Source: CAVQBJ01 sp963724405 (lineage in GTDB: Bacteria; Actinomycetota; Thermoleophilia; Solirubrobacterales; Solirubrobacteraceae). Taken from it: a DNA stretch of 64,000 nt. The notes under the pieces are model-generated. The model saw nothing but the letters and a program-made list of their open reading frames with translations. It was not told the origin of the DNA and made no database searches. This document shows, piece after piece, positions 42,354-49,891 of the stretch (positions within the stretch are counted from its first letter, which is position 1; every line of letters begins with the position of its first letter). Where the stretch lies: the NCBI GenBank assembly GCA_963724405.1, contig CAVRUQ010000003.1, positions 1,674,001 through 1,738,000 on the forward strand, given 5' to 3'. The position numbers and the translations under genes were made by a program.

Positions 42354-43291
42354 CTCCGCCGCCGGTCCGCTGGCTCGAGCTCGACGATCCCCCGGCGCCC
42401 GCCGGCCCACCGCCGGGTGCCGACCTGCACCCGTCCAACGGCAACGGCAACGGCTCGGCGCCCGATCGCAACGGGCACGCGCCGCGCGCGAGCTTCGCCG
42501 CAGGCCTCGCCGCGCGCCGGCGCTCCACCTCGGTGGCGATCGACCGCATGCAGATCGAGCAGGTCTCGGTCGCCTACGGCGTCAAGCTGGCCGTCCGGTC
42601 GGTGTCGCTGCCGGTGCGCCAGGGCGAGGTGCTCGCCCTGATCGGCCCCTCGGGCTGCGGCAAGACGACGCTGCTGCGCTCGTTGAACCGCCTCACCGAG
42701 CTGACCCGGGGGGCCTCGCTGCGCGGTCGCATCACGCTCGACGGCAGCGACATCACGGCGATCGAGCCGACGCTGCTGCGCCGACGCGTGACGATGGTCT
42801 TCCAGCAGCCGAACCCGTTCCCGATGAGCGTGTTCGACAACGTCGCCTACGTGCTGCGCGAGCAGGGCTCCAAGCGGCCGCGCAAGCGCGTCCTGCGCGA
42901 GGCCGTGCTCGACGCGCTCGATCGCGCCGGCCTCCTGGAGGAGGTCCGGGACAACCTCGACCACGCCGCGCTGCGGCTGTCCGGCGGCCAGCAGCAGCGG
43001 CTGTGCATCGCGCGCGCGCTGGCGGCCAATCCCGAGGTGCTGCTGCTGGACGAACCCTGCTCCGCGCTCGATCCTCAGTCCACCCAGGTGATCGAGGACC
43101 TGATCGTGCGCCTGCGCGACGACGTCGCGGTCGTGATCGTCACCCACAACCTCCAGCAGGCCCACCGCGTCGCCGATCACGTGGGCTTCATGTATCTCGG
43201 CGAGCTCGTCGAGTACGGCACCGTCAGCGCCGTGTTCGAGACGCCCCGGGAGCAACGGACGAGGGACTACGTCAGCGGCGCCTTCGGCTGA
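42341..43291 (+). CDS. pstB: Phosphate ABC transporter ATP-binding protein PstB (copy 2)
   Basis: 316 aa. Walker A GPSGCGKTT, VFQQPNPFPMSVFDNV, signature LSGGQQQRL, Walker B VLLLDEPCSALDPQ, switch VTHNLQQAHRVADH. A 65-residue Pro/Asn/Gly-rich leader precedes the ABC domain, as in copy 1, so the extended N-terminus may be a lineage trait. Overlaps pstA by 13 bp and the following lipoprotein gene by one base (TGATG), which ties that gene to the Pst message. Confidence 0.95.
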   Translation: MEFLTPPPVRWLELDDPPAPAGPPPGADLHPSNGNGNGSAPDRNGHAPRASFAAGLAARRRSTSVAIDRMQIEQVSVAYGVKLAVRSVSLPVRQGEVLALIGPSGCGKTTLLRSLNRLTELTRGASLRGRITLDGSDITAIEPTLLRRRVTMVFQQPNPFPMSVFDNVAYVLREQGSKRPRKRVLREAVLDALDRAGLLEEVRDNLDHAALRLSGGQQQRLCIARALAANPEVLLLDEPCSALDPQSTQVIEDLIVRLRDDVAVVIVTHNLQQAHRVADHVGFMYLGELVEYGTVSAVFETPREQRTRDYVSGAFG

Positions 43292-44025
43292 TGCGCCGCG
43301 GCCTGATAGCGATGACCTCCATCCTTCTCACCAGCACTCTCACCGGTTGCGTGGAGACGACCGAGCAGAAGAGCGCTCGGGCGAAGCTCACGGCCGACCG
43401 CGTGCTGGCCAGCCAGGCGCCGGTGCGGGTCACGCGCCGCAATCCCCAGGTGTCGGTGCTCGACGTCGGGCTCGTCACGCGCCACGGCACGAGCGCCGTC
43501 GCCGTCACGCTGCGCAGCAACGTCGCGCGACCGGTCAGCGACCTGCCGATCTCGGTGGGCGTGGTCACCGGCCGCGGTCGGGCCACGTACCTCAACCGCG
43601 CGGCGAACCTGCCCTACTTCCAGACCCACGTCGCCGCGATCGCGGGCGCGGGCTCCGTCACCTGGGTGTTCACCACGCGTGGCGCGCCGCCCGCCGGCGC
43701 GAGGCCGTTTGCGGCCGTCGGCTTCCCCACGGTCGCGGACCAGGCCGGCGCGACGAGCCTGCCGACGATCACGGCGTCGACCGCCGCGCCGGGACCTGGC
43801 CATCCGGGACCGGTCAGCGCCACGGTCACCAACCACTCGAGCGTCCCGCAGGTCGGGCTCGCCGTGTACGCGATCGCGTCATCCGGGCGGCGGCTGCTCG
43901 CCGCCGGTCAGACGTCGGTGGCGCAACTGGATCCCGGTGACAGCGCGACGGTGGCGATCCGGCTCGTCGGCGCGCCCGCCGCCGCGACCGTTCAACTGAG
44001 TGCTCCCCCGACAAACCTCCGCTAG
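43291..44025 (+). CDS. Lipoprotein of unknown function coupled to pstB
   Basis: 244 aa. Lipobox at LTSTLTGC, then a Lys/Arg-containing linker and what appear to be two beta-sandwich repeats (VSVLDVGLVTRHGTSAVAVT, and PVSATVTNHSSVPQVGLAVY with SVAQLDPGDSATVAIRL), similar in style to domains that bind or scaffold envelope proteins. I do not recognise a named family. It starts on the last base of pstB and ends 10 bp before the zinc-ribbon/SPOR gene. Not represented in the first pst cluster, so probably an optional component. Predicted on the outer face of the membrane. Confidence 0.75.
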   Translation: MRRGLIAMTSILLTSTLTGCVETTEQKSARAKLTADRVLASQAPVRVTRRNPQVSVLDVGLVTRHGTSAVAVTLRSNVARPVSDLPISVGVVTGRGRATYLNRAANLPYFQTHVAAIAGAGSVTWVFTTRGAPPAGARPFAAVGFPTVADQAGATSLPTITASTAAPGPGHPGPVSATVTNHSSVPQVGLAVYAIASSGRRLLAAGQTSVAQLDPGDSATVAIRLVGAPAAATVQLSAPPTNLR

Positions 44026-44035
44026 GGACGAGACC

Positions 44036-45103
44036 ATGAACCCCCCCGAGACCGAGTCGCCCACCGAGATCCTGCCGCCGGCGCATGCTCCAGGGCGTCC
44101 GATGCCGCAGATCGTCGCGGCCGACTGGACGGCCCCGCGGCCGGTGACGCCCGAGCCGCGCGGTGGGGCGTCCCCGGCCGGCGCATCCGGCCACCTGCTG
44201 TGCGAGCAGTGCCGCGCGCCCGTCGACCGCGAGCAGCGCTACTGCGTCAGCTGCGGCGCCCGCCAGACGCACGCTCCCGACCCGGCCGTCGGCTACTTCG
44301 CCGCGGCCGCCGCCGCCCGGCGCAGCGCGCGCGCGCGACCGCGTTCGTCCCGCGACGGACGCGCGCCGCTGTACGGGCTCTTCTTCATGCTCCTCCCGCT
44401 GGCGGTCGCCGTCGGCGTCCTGGTCGGACGCGGCGGCTCGAACGACAACGCCGCTCTGCTGGCCCTGCTGCGCAACCAGAAGCCCATCGTCGTCAACACC
44501 ACCGCCGCCGGCCCCGCGCCGGCGGCCGCCACCGCCACCGCGGCGGCGACGTCGGCGAGCACCCCGCCGAGCAGCGCCACCCTCGGCACCGGCTTCGTCG
44601 TGGAGCTCCAGACCCTGCCGACGGCGGGCACGACCGAGGCGACGGTGACGGCGGCCGACAGCGCCGCGACCGCGAAGGGCGCCACCGCGCTCGGCCTGAT
44701 CAGTCCGACGACCACGCGGACGTCCCCCGATCAGGGCCCGGCCGACTACGTGATCTACTCGGGCTTCTACACGTCCAGGTCCGCGGCCACGGCCGCCCTG
44801 GGCCGGCTGAAGAGCCGCTTCCCGACCGCCAAGGTGATCGCCGTGGCGCCGGTCGCGAACGCCGCGAGCAACCCCGCCGCCGCCGCCCCCTCGCAGGGCA
44901 GCGCGGGCCAGCTTCTGCACTCACGACCGACGGCCGCGCAGATCATGCAGGACAGCCACGCCCTCACCCAGCTGAGCAAGGCCACCGGCCAGAGCTACAT
45001 CCAGGCCCAGAACCACCTTCCGCGTATGACGAGCATCCCGCCGAGCGGCGCGCCTGCGACCGCCGGCTCGACCCCGTCGGCGCCACCGTCCTCACAACCG
45101 TGA
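44036..45103 (+). CDS. Zinc-ribbon membrane protein with SPOR-like domain (module component A, copy 2)
   Basis: 355 aa. Zinc ribbon C56, C59, C70, C73 (EQRYCVSCG), one membrane helix at about 112-131 ending VGVLVGRGG, Ala/Thr linker, then an outer SPOR-like segment (DYVIYSGFYTSRSAATAALG, RLKSRFPTAKVIAV), a fold that binds denuded glycan strands in cell-division proteins. Homologous to the 5378 protein in ribbon and helix, which lacks the SPOR part. The start is the ATG at 44036. The stop overlaps the next start (GTGA). Suggested topology: ribbon inside, SPOR domain at the wall. Confidence 0.75.
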   Translation: MNPPETESPTEILPPAHAPGRPMPQIVAADWTAPRPVTPEPRGGASPAGASGHLLCEQCRAPVDREQRYCVSCGARQTHAPDPAVGYFAAAAAARRSARARPRSSRDGRAPLYGLFFMLLPLAVAVGVLVGRGGSNDNAALLALLRNQKPIVVNTTAAGPAPAAATATAAATSASTPPSSATLGTGFVVELQTLPTAGTTEATVTAADSAATAKGATALGLISPTTTRTSPDQGPADYVIYSGFYTSRSAATAALGRLKSRFPTAKVIAVAPVANAASNPAAAAPSQGSAGQLLHSRPTAAQIMQDSHALTQLSKATGQSYIQAQNHLPRMTSIPPSGAPATAGSTPSAPPSSQP

Positions 45104-45489
45104 GCGCCCCCGGTCGCATGTCCGCTCGCGCCGACGCCGCCCCACCGCCTCCGGTCGCGGCGCCGGCGCCGGCGCAGGCCGACCGCGAGCTGCTCGCCAA
45201 GCGCGATCGGCTGATCGAGCGCTTCACGGCGATGCAGCTCGACCTCGGCGGCGTCTACTACGAGATGGCGATCCGCGACCACGTCAGGCACGACGTCCTC
45301 ACGCGCAAGGCCGCCGAGCTGCAGCGAGTCGACGCCGAGCTGCGCCACGTGCAGCAACTGCTCCAGGGCGGCGGCTCGAGCGCGGGGCCCTGTCGGTCGT
45401 GCGGCGGCCTGGTCCCCGAGGGCGCGGCGTTCTGCTCGCGCTGCGGCACGCCTCTGGCGGGGGCCGGGGCGACCGTGCCGGGCGTATGA
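45100..45489 (+). CDS. Coiled-coil plus C-terminal zinc-ribbon protein (module component B, copy 2)
   Basis: 129 aa from GTG 45100 (ATG 45118 is an alternative). Residues 47-67 read LDLGGVYYEMAIRDHVRHDV, nearly identical to the same block in the 5953 protein, in a longer helix (about 28-90). The ribbon is C98, C101, C112, C115. The N-terminus is Pro/Ala-rich. The strong conservation of the helix against the poor conservation elsewhere argues for a specific partner or ligand. Overlaps its neighbours on both sides by 4 nt (GTGA and ATGA). Confidence 0.78.
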   Translation: MSAPGRMSARADAAPPPPVAAPAPAQADRELLAKRDRLIERFTAMQLDLGGVYYEMAIRDHVRHDVLTRKAAELQRVDAELRHVQQLLQGGGSSAGPCRSCGGLVPEGAAFCSRCGTPLAGAGATVPGV

Positions 45490-47075
45490 CCGAGTCCGTC
45501 GACCCGCCGCCGCCCTCGTCGACGCCCGCCCCGGGCGCGGTGCCGTGGGCGAGCGGCGAGGACGGCGCGCCGGCGCCCGACGAGCGGGCCTCGAGGCCCG
45601 GGGCGTGGCAGTGGGCCGATCAGATCCTGACCCCCCGTCGTCTGCGCGCGCTCGGTGTCGTCTCGCTGCTGACGACCGGGCTCGTGATCTGGGCGGGCAC
45701 GACGGCGGCGAGCCCCACCCGCCTTCCGGCCGCCCTCCTGCACCCCCGGGTGATCGTCGCGTCCTCGCCGGCCCCCGTGGCGCCGAGCCCGGCGCCCGCC
45801 ACGACCCCGGCTGTCGCGCCGGTCGCCGCGAGCCAGCCCACGCCGGCACCGGCAACCGCCGCGCCCGGCGCCCCGTCGGCGTCCGCGTCATCCACGCCGG
45901 CGTCCGCCGGCGCCGCGCACGACCCGTCGACAACCAGACCGCGCAGCTCCGGCACTCACGCGACCGGCGCGACCGGGGCGACCGGGGCCACGGGCGCGAC
46001 CGGTGGTCAGGGCGCTTCCGGCGGCTCGACCGGGGCGAGCGGCGTCGCGCCGGCGCAGACGAAGCTCAAGCACGTGTTCGTGATCGTGCTGACCAGCCCG
46101 GGCTACGAGCAGACGTGGGGACCGGGCTCGTCGGCTCCGTACCTCACGACGCAGCTGCGGCCGCAGGGCACGCTGCTCACCGACTACTACGCCATCGCCC
46201 ACCCGGACCTCCCGAACTACATTGCCATGGTCAGCGGGCAGCCGCCGAACCCCGACACCGAGCAGGACTGCACCACCTTCAGCGAGTTTCCCGCCGGCAC
46301 GACCGCCAACGCGGCCGGCCTGGTCCCCGGCGCCGGTTGCGTGTATCCGAACACCGTCCTCACCGTCGGCGACCAGCTGACGGCGAGCGGGCGCCAGTGG
46401 CGGGCGTATGCCGAGGACCTGTCGAACGGGACCCCGCCGGTGAAGGCGTGCCGCCACCCGAGCTCCAATCAGCCCGACACCGCCCAGCAGGCGGTCGTCG
46501 GCGACGAGTACGCCACGCGCCACAACCCGTTCGTGTACTTCCACTCGCTGCTCGACCTCGGCGACTGCCAGTCCGACGACGTGCCGCTCACCCAGCTCAC
46601 GGCGGATCTCGCCTCCACGGCCACGACGGCGAACTACTCGTTCATCGTGCCGAACCTGTGCGACGACGGGACCGACAGCCCGTGCGTCGACGGCCGGCCG
46701 GGCGGCCTGGCCGCCGCGGACGCCTTCCTGGCCCAGTGGGTGCCGCTCATCCTGAAGTCGCCGGCGTACGTGAAGGACGGCCTGCTCGTCATCACCTTCG
46801 ACGAGGCCCCGGCGAGCGACACGAGCGGCTGCTGCCAGGCGACCGCGACCAAGGCGGCAGCGACCGGCGGCGGCCGGATCGGCACGCTGCTGCTGTCCCG
46901 CTACGTCACGGCGGGCGGCACGAGCACGACGCCCTACGACGACTACTCGCTGCTGCGCACGGTCGAGGACCTGTTCTCGGTGAGCCACCTGGCCGACGCC
47001 GCCCTGCCGAGCGTGCACTCGTTCGGCAGCGACGTCCTCCGGGGCGTGTTCGCACCCCCCGGCGCCAAGCGGTAG
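45486..47075 (+). CDS. Membrane-anchored phosphoesterase (module component C, copy 2)
   Basis: 529 aa. Pro-rich cytoplasmic start, one membrane helix near residues 55-75, Pro/Ala linker with short GATG repeats, then the phosphoesterase domain (KLKHVFVIVLTSPGYEQTWG, PDLPNYIAMVSGQ, FVYFHSLLD, LLVITFDEA, CCQAT). The Glu-Asn ligand pair expected after VIVL is TS, as in the first copy, while the Asp-Glu pair is kept; hydrolysis is uncertain. It lacks the N-terminal zinc ribbon and the long collagen-like run of the 3373 protein. Coupled to the preceding gene by ATGA. Last gene of the second pst operon. Confidence 0.8.
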   Translation: MTESVDPPPPSSTPAPGAVPWASGEDGAPAPDERASRPGAWQWADQILTPRRLRALGVVSLLTTGLVIWAGTTAASPTRLPAALLHPRVIVASSPAPVAPSPAPATTPAVAPVAASQPTPAPATAAPGAPSASASSTPASAGAAHDPSTTRPRSSGTHATGATGATGATGATGGQGASGGSTGASGVAPAQTKLKHVFVIVLTSPGYEQTWGPGSSAPYLTTQLRPQGTLLTDYYAIAHPDLPNYIAMVSGQPPNPDTEQDCTTFSEFPAGTTANAAGLVPGAGCVYPNTVLTVGDQLTASGRQWRAYAEDLSNGTPPVKACRHPSSNQPDTAQQAVVGDEYATRHNPFVYFHSLLDLGDCQSDDVPLTQLTADLASTATTANYSFIVPNLCDDGTDSPCVDGRPGGLAAADAFLAQWVPLILKSPAYVKDGLLVITFDEAPASDTSGCCQATATKAAATGGGRIGTLLLSRYVTAGGTSTTPYDDYSLLRTVEDLFSVSHLADAALPSVHSFGSDVLRGVFAPPGAKR

Positions 47076-47083
47076 GCGCGGCG

Positions 47084-48145
47084 TCAGTCCCCGAGCGCGA
47101 GCACGAGCTCGCGGATCGCGCGCGGATAGCGGTAGGTGATGCCGCCGTGACCGCCGTCGAACAGCTCGAGGGTGTGATCGATGCCGCCGGCCGTGAGCGC
47201 GGCCGACACGGCCTGGGCGCCGAGGTCGAGGTAGTACTCGTCGCTGCGCCCGGCGTCGAGGTACACGCGGCGCAGGCTCGCGAGCGCCTCGAGATGGCTC
47301 GGGACGAGGCGGACCGGATCCCAGGCCAGCCAGCGCTCCCACACGGCCGGGACGAGCTTGCTCGTCCGCGCATCGAAGGGCAGCAGCGCCTGGCCGGGAC
47401 GCTCGGGGTCCGGCGAGTAGGCCGCGGCGTAGGCGAACATCTCGAGCAGCACACCGTGCACCTCCCACCGGAACGGATCGACGTCCGGCAGGCGCGCGAA
47501 GAACGTGTCGTACGAGCCGTCGAAGTGGTCGCGCAGCAGGCGCGTGACCGACACGAACGAGCGCGCGATCGTGGATTCGAACAGCGCGTCGCCCGCGTGC
47601 GACGCGAGCGCGCCGAAGACGTCGGGGCGCAGCATCGGCGCGACCATCGCGCCGTAGCCGCCCGACGACTTGCCGGCGATCCCGCGGTGCGCCCGGTCGG
47701 CAAGGGTCGGATAGCGCGCATCGACGAACGGCACGACCTCGTCGCACAGGTAGTCGAGGTAGCGCCCGGTGCTCGTCGAGTTCAGGAACTGCGAACCCCC
47801 GTAGCGCGTCCAGGCGTCGACGAACACGATCACCGCCGGCGCGCAGTCCCCGGCGCCGAACATCGCGTCGAGACGCTCGAGCAGGTTCACCTCGAACGGC
47901 TGGCGGTTGGCCCACAGGTCGAGCCGCCCGGTGTAGCCCTGGATGAGGTAGACCGAGGGGGCGCGGCTCACCTGCTCGGAGCCGGCCAGCTGCGGCGGCA
48001 GGTAGACCATCAGCGGACGCACCGCCGAGTCGCCGAGCGGGTTGTCGGCGAGCAGCTCGGACTCCACGACGAGCTCGTCGAGCCGGCCGCGCAGCGCGCT
48101 CCGCCAGGGCGGCGGCAACCGGCCGGTCGACTCGCGCAATGCCAC
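47084..48145 (-). CDS. Putative alpha/beta-hydrolase esterase (esterase D/enterochelin-esterase type)
   Basis: 353 aa, no signal peptide. SVYLIQGYTGRLDLWANR begins the fold; GIAGKSSGGYGAM carries the nucleophile Ser; the catalytic His is in GGHGGITYRYP. VIVFVDAWTRYGGSQFLNS is typical of esterases of the Fes/EsD group, including proteins similar to mycolyltransferases. Substrate unknown; a carboxyl ester is expected. Convergent on the phosphoesterase gene, with no clear partner. Confidence 0.82.
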   Translation of the reverse strand: MALRESTGRLPPPWRSALRGRLDELVVESELLADNPLGDSAVRPLMVYLPPQLAGSEQVSRAPSVYLIQGYTGRLDLWANRQPFEVNLLERLDAMFGAGDCAPAVIVFVDAWTRYGGSQFLNSTSTGRYLDYLCDEVVPFVDARYPTLADRAHRGIAGKSSGGYGAMVAPMLRPDVFGALASHAGDALFESTIARSFVSVTRLLRDHFDGSYDTFFARLPDVDPFRWEVHGVLLEMFAYAAAYSPDPERPGQALLPFDARTSKLVPAVWERWLAWDPVRLVPSHLEALASLRRVYLDAGRSDEYYLDLGAQAVSAALTAGGIDHTLELFDGGHGGITYRYPRAIRELVLALGD

Positions 48146-48187
48146 GCGAACATTCTGGCGGCCACGGCGGCGCGCCGGCGCCTCGCG

Positions 48188-48466
48188 TCAATCGCCGGCT
48201 GTCGCCGTCCAGTCGCGGAAGGCGTGCAGCAGCTCCTCGCGCACCGGCGCGTCGATGTCCTCCTCGCGCAGCTCCCCGAGCTCGCTCAGCGTCACGCGCA
48301 GCTGCTCGAGGTAGGCCGTGCAATGTGGGCAGCCCGCGATGTGCCGCTCAAAGCGGGACTGATCGCGCGAGGACAGGTTGCCCTCGAGGTAGTCGGTCAC
48401 GAGCTCCACGAGCTCCCGGCAGGAGACGTTCGAGCGGCCGAAGTTGAGACGTTCCAGCAGGCTCAT
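48188..48466 (-). CDS. Anti-sigma factor with zinc-binding (ZAS) domain
   Basis: 92 aa. CRELVELVTDYLEGNLSS and FERHIAGCPHCTAYL form the His-xxx-Cys-xx-Cys motif of the anti-sigma domain. No membrane segment, so it is a cytoplasmic redox- or metal-sensitive inhibitor rather than a transmembrane one. The start overlaps the sigma-factor gene by 4 nt. Expected to sequester the adjacent ECF sigma factor; oxidation or zinc loss would free it. Confidence 0.88.
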   Translation of the reverse strand: MSLLERLNFGRSNVSCRELVELVTDYLEGNLSSRDQSRFERHIAGCPHCTAYLEQLRVTLSELGELREEDIDAPVREELLHAFRDWTATAGD

Positions 48467-49152
48467 GCTCCTTCGTCCTCCCCAGCCGCCGCTTCGTTAC
48501 TCCCGTTCGCCGCAGCCACGCCGTCGACGTACCCTGCGAGCGCGGCCTGCAGCCTCGCCCGCCCGCGATGCAGCAGCACGCGCACGTTGTTCGTGGTCAG
48601 CCCGAGCGCCTCGGCGACCTCCTCGGTGGCGAGGCCCTCGACGTCGTGCAGGGTGACGACGATCCGCTGCCGGTCCGGCAGCGCGGCGAGCGCCTCGCGC
48701 AGCTGCAGGCGCAGCTCGAGCAGCTCGGCGCGGGTCTCGGGCAGCTCGAACGGGCGCGGCGGCGTCGCCCATGCGCCGTCGCGCCCGAAGCGCTCGGCGC
48801 TGACGGTGGGCCCCTCGTCCTCGGCCGGGTCGCCGAACGAGGAGAACGGCAGCGCCCGGGCCTCGCGCTGGCCCCGCGTCATCGCCCGGTTGACGAGGAT
48901 GCGGAACAACCACGTCTTCACCGACGATCGCTCCTCGAACGCGTCGAGCCCCTTGAGGAACCCGAGCCAGGCCTCCTGGACGACCTCCTCGGCGACGGCG
49001 TCGCTCGACACGTAGGAGCGCGCGACGCGCAGCATGGTCGCGCGGTAGCGCCGCACGAGGGCGGCGAAGGCCGCCTCGTCGCCCGCCTTCAGGCGGACGA
49101 GCAGCGTCGCGTCGTCGGGCGCGGCGGCGTGCGTGTCAGCCCCACCGGGCAC
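48463..49152 (-). CDS. ECF-type RNA polymerase sigma factor
   Basis: 229 aa. Sigma-2: LVRRYRATMLRVARSYVSSD, then AEEVVQEAWLGFLKGLDAF and KTWLFRILVNRAM; sigma-4: LPDRQRIVVTLHDVEGLATE, then EVAEALGLTTNNVRVLLHRG. A 40-residue acidic/Pro-rich linker separates them. Typical sigma-70 subfamily ECF factor, paired with the ZAS anti-sigma gene immediately downstream. Its regulon cannot be deduced. It starts at 49152, overlapping nothing, and sits next to phoU, leaving open a link with envelope or phosphate stress. Confidence 0.92.
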   Translation of the reverse strand: MPGGADTHAAAPDDATLLVRLKAGDEAAFAALVRRYRATMLRVARSYVSSDAVAEEVVQEAWLGFLKGLDAFEERSSVKTWLFRILVNRAMTRGQREARALPFSSFGDPAEDEGPTVSAERFGRDGAWATPPRPFELPETRAELLELRLQLREALAALPDRQRIVVTLHDVEGLATEEVAEALGLTTNNVRVLLHRGRARLQAALAGYVDGVAAANGSNEAAAGEDEGA

Positions 49153-49156
49153 CCGA

Positions 49157-49843
49157 TCAGCGATGCTCGGCCGATTTCGGCCGGGAGGCGTCGGAGAACT
49201 CGTGGTACTCCCCGGTGACGATGAACGCCGCCTGCTCGGCGATGTCGACCGCGTTGTCGCCGACCCGTTCGAGGCTGCGCGCCATCAGCATCTGATGCAG
49301 CGCGAGCTCGCGGCGGCCGACCGGCCCCGAGACGTTGCACGCCGCGGCGAACACCTCGCGATTGAGCAGGTCGAGCGCGTCGTCGTCGCGCGAGACGGAC
49401 TCGGCCGTGGCCAGATCACGCGTCGCCAGCGCCTCGCCCGCCTTCGTGAGCTGGAGGCTCGCGTGGCTGGCCATCCGGCCGAGGCGCTGCAGGATGTGGG
49501 GGCTGCCCGGCTCCTCCGGGTCCATCTCCATCAGCTGCTCGGTGAGCAGCTCGAACTGGTTGGCGATCAGACCGAGGTGCTGGTTGATCTGGAAGAAGCC
49601 GAGCACGAGCCGCAGGTCGCTCGCCACCGGCGCCTCGCGGGCCGCGGCCACGACGAGCCGATCGTGCGTGATGCGGCCGCTGTCCCGCAGACGCTCCGCG
49701 TCGGCCTCGATGTAGCCGGGGGTCGGCCGCGACGGATCGCTGACGACGTCGCTGAGGCCGCGCAGCGTCGCGCTGGCGAGATCGGTGTCGCGCAGCAGCC
49801 GCCGCTCGATCGCGCCGAGCTCCTGATGAAACCCCTGCCGCAT
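49157..49843 (-). CDS. phoU: Phosphate signalling regulator PhoU
   Basis: 228 aa, two PhoU helical repeats (LGFFQINQHLGLIANQFELL; ARSLERVGDNAVDIAEQAAF), with the ExxxxD metal-cluster signature in both. Negative regulator linking Pst to the Pho kinase. Stands alone, 110 kb-independent of neither pst cluster in this window but 2 kb beyond the second, transcribed leftward towards the sigma genes with a 4-bp gap, so it may head a phoU-sigma-anti-sigma operon, an uncommon neighbour. Confidence 0.92.
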   Translation of the reverse strand: MRQGFHQELGAIERRLLRDTDLASATLRGLSDVVSDPSRPTPGYIEADAERLRDSGRITHDRLVVAAAREAPVASDLRLVLGFFQINQHLGLIANQFELLTEQLMEMDPEEPGSPHILQRLGRMASHASLQLTKAGEALATRDLATAESVSRDDDALDLLNREVFAAACNVSGPVGRRELALHQMLMARSLERVGDNAVDIAEQAAFIVTGEYHEFSDASRPKSAEHR

Positions 49844-49891
49844 GGCCAGGTGTCATACCACCCCCGGCCGGGGAGTGCGCCGCGGCCCCGC

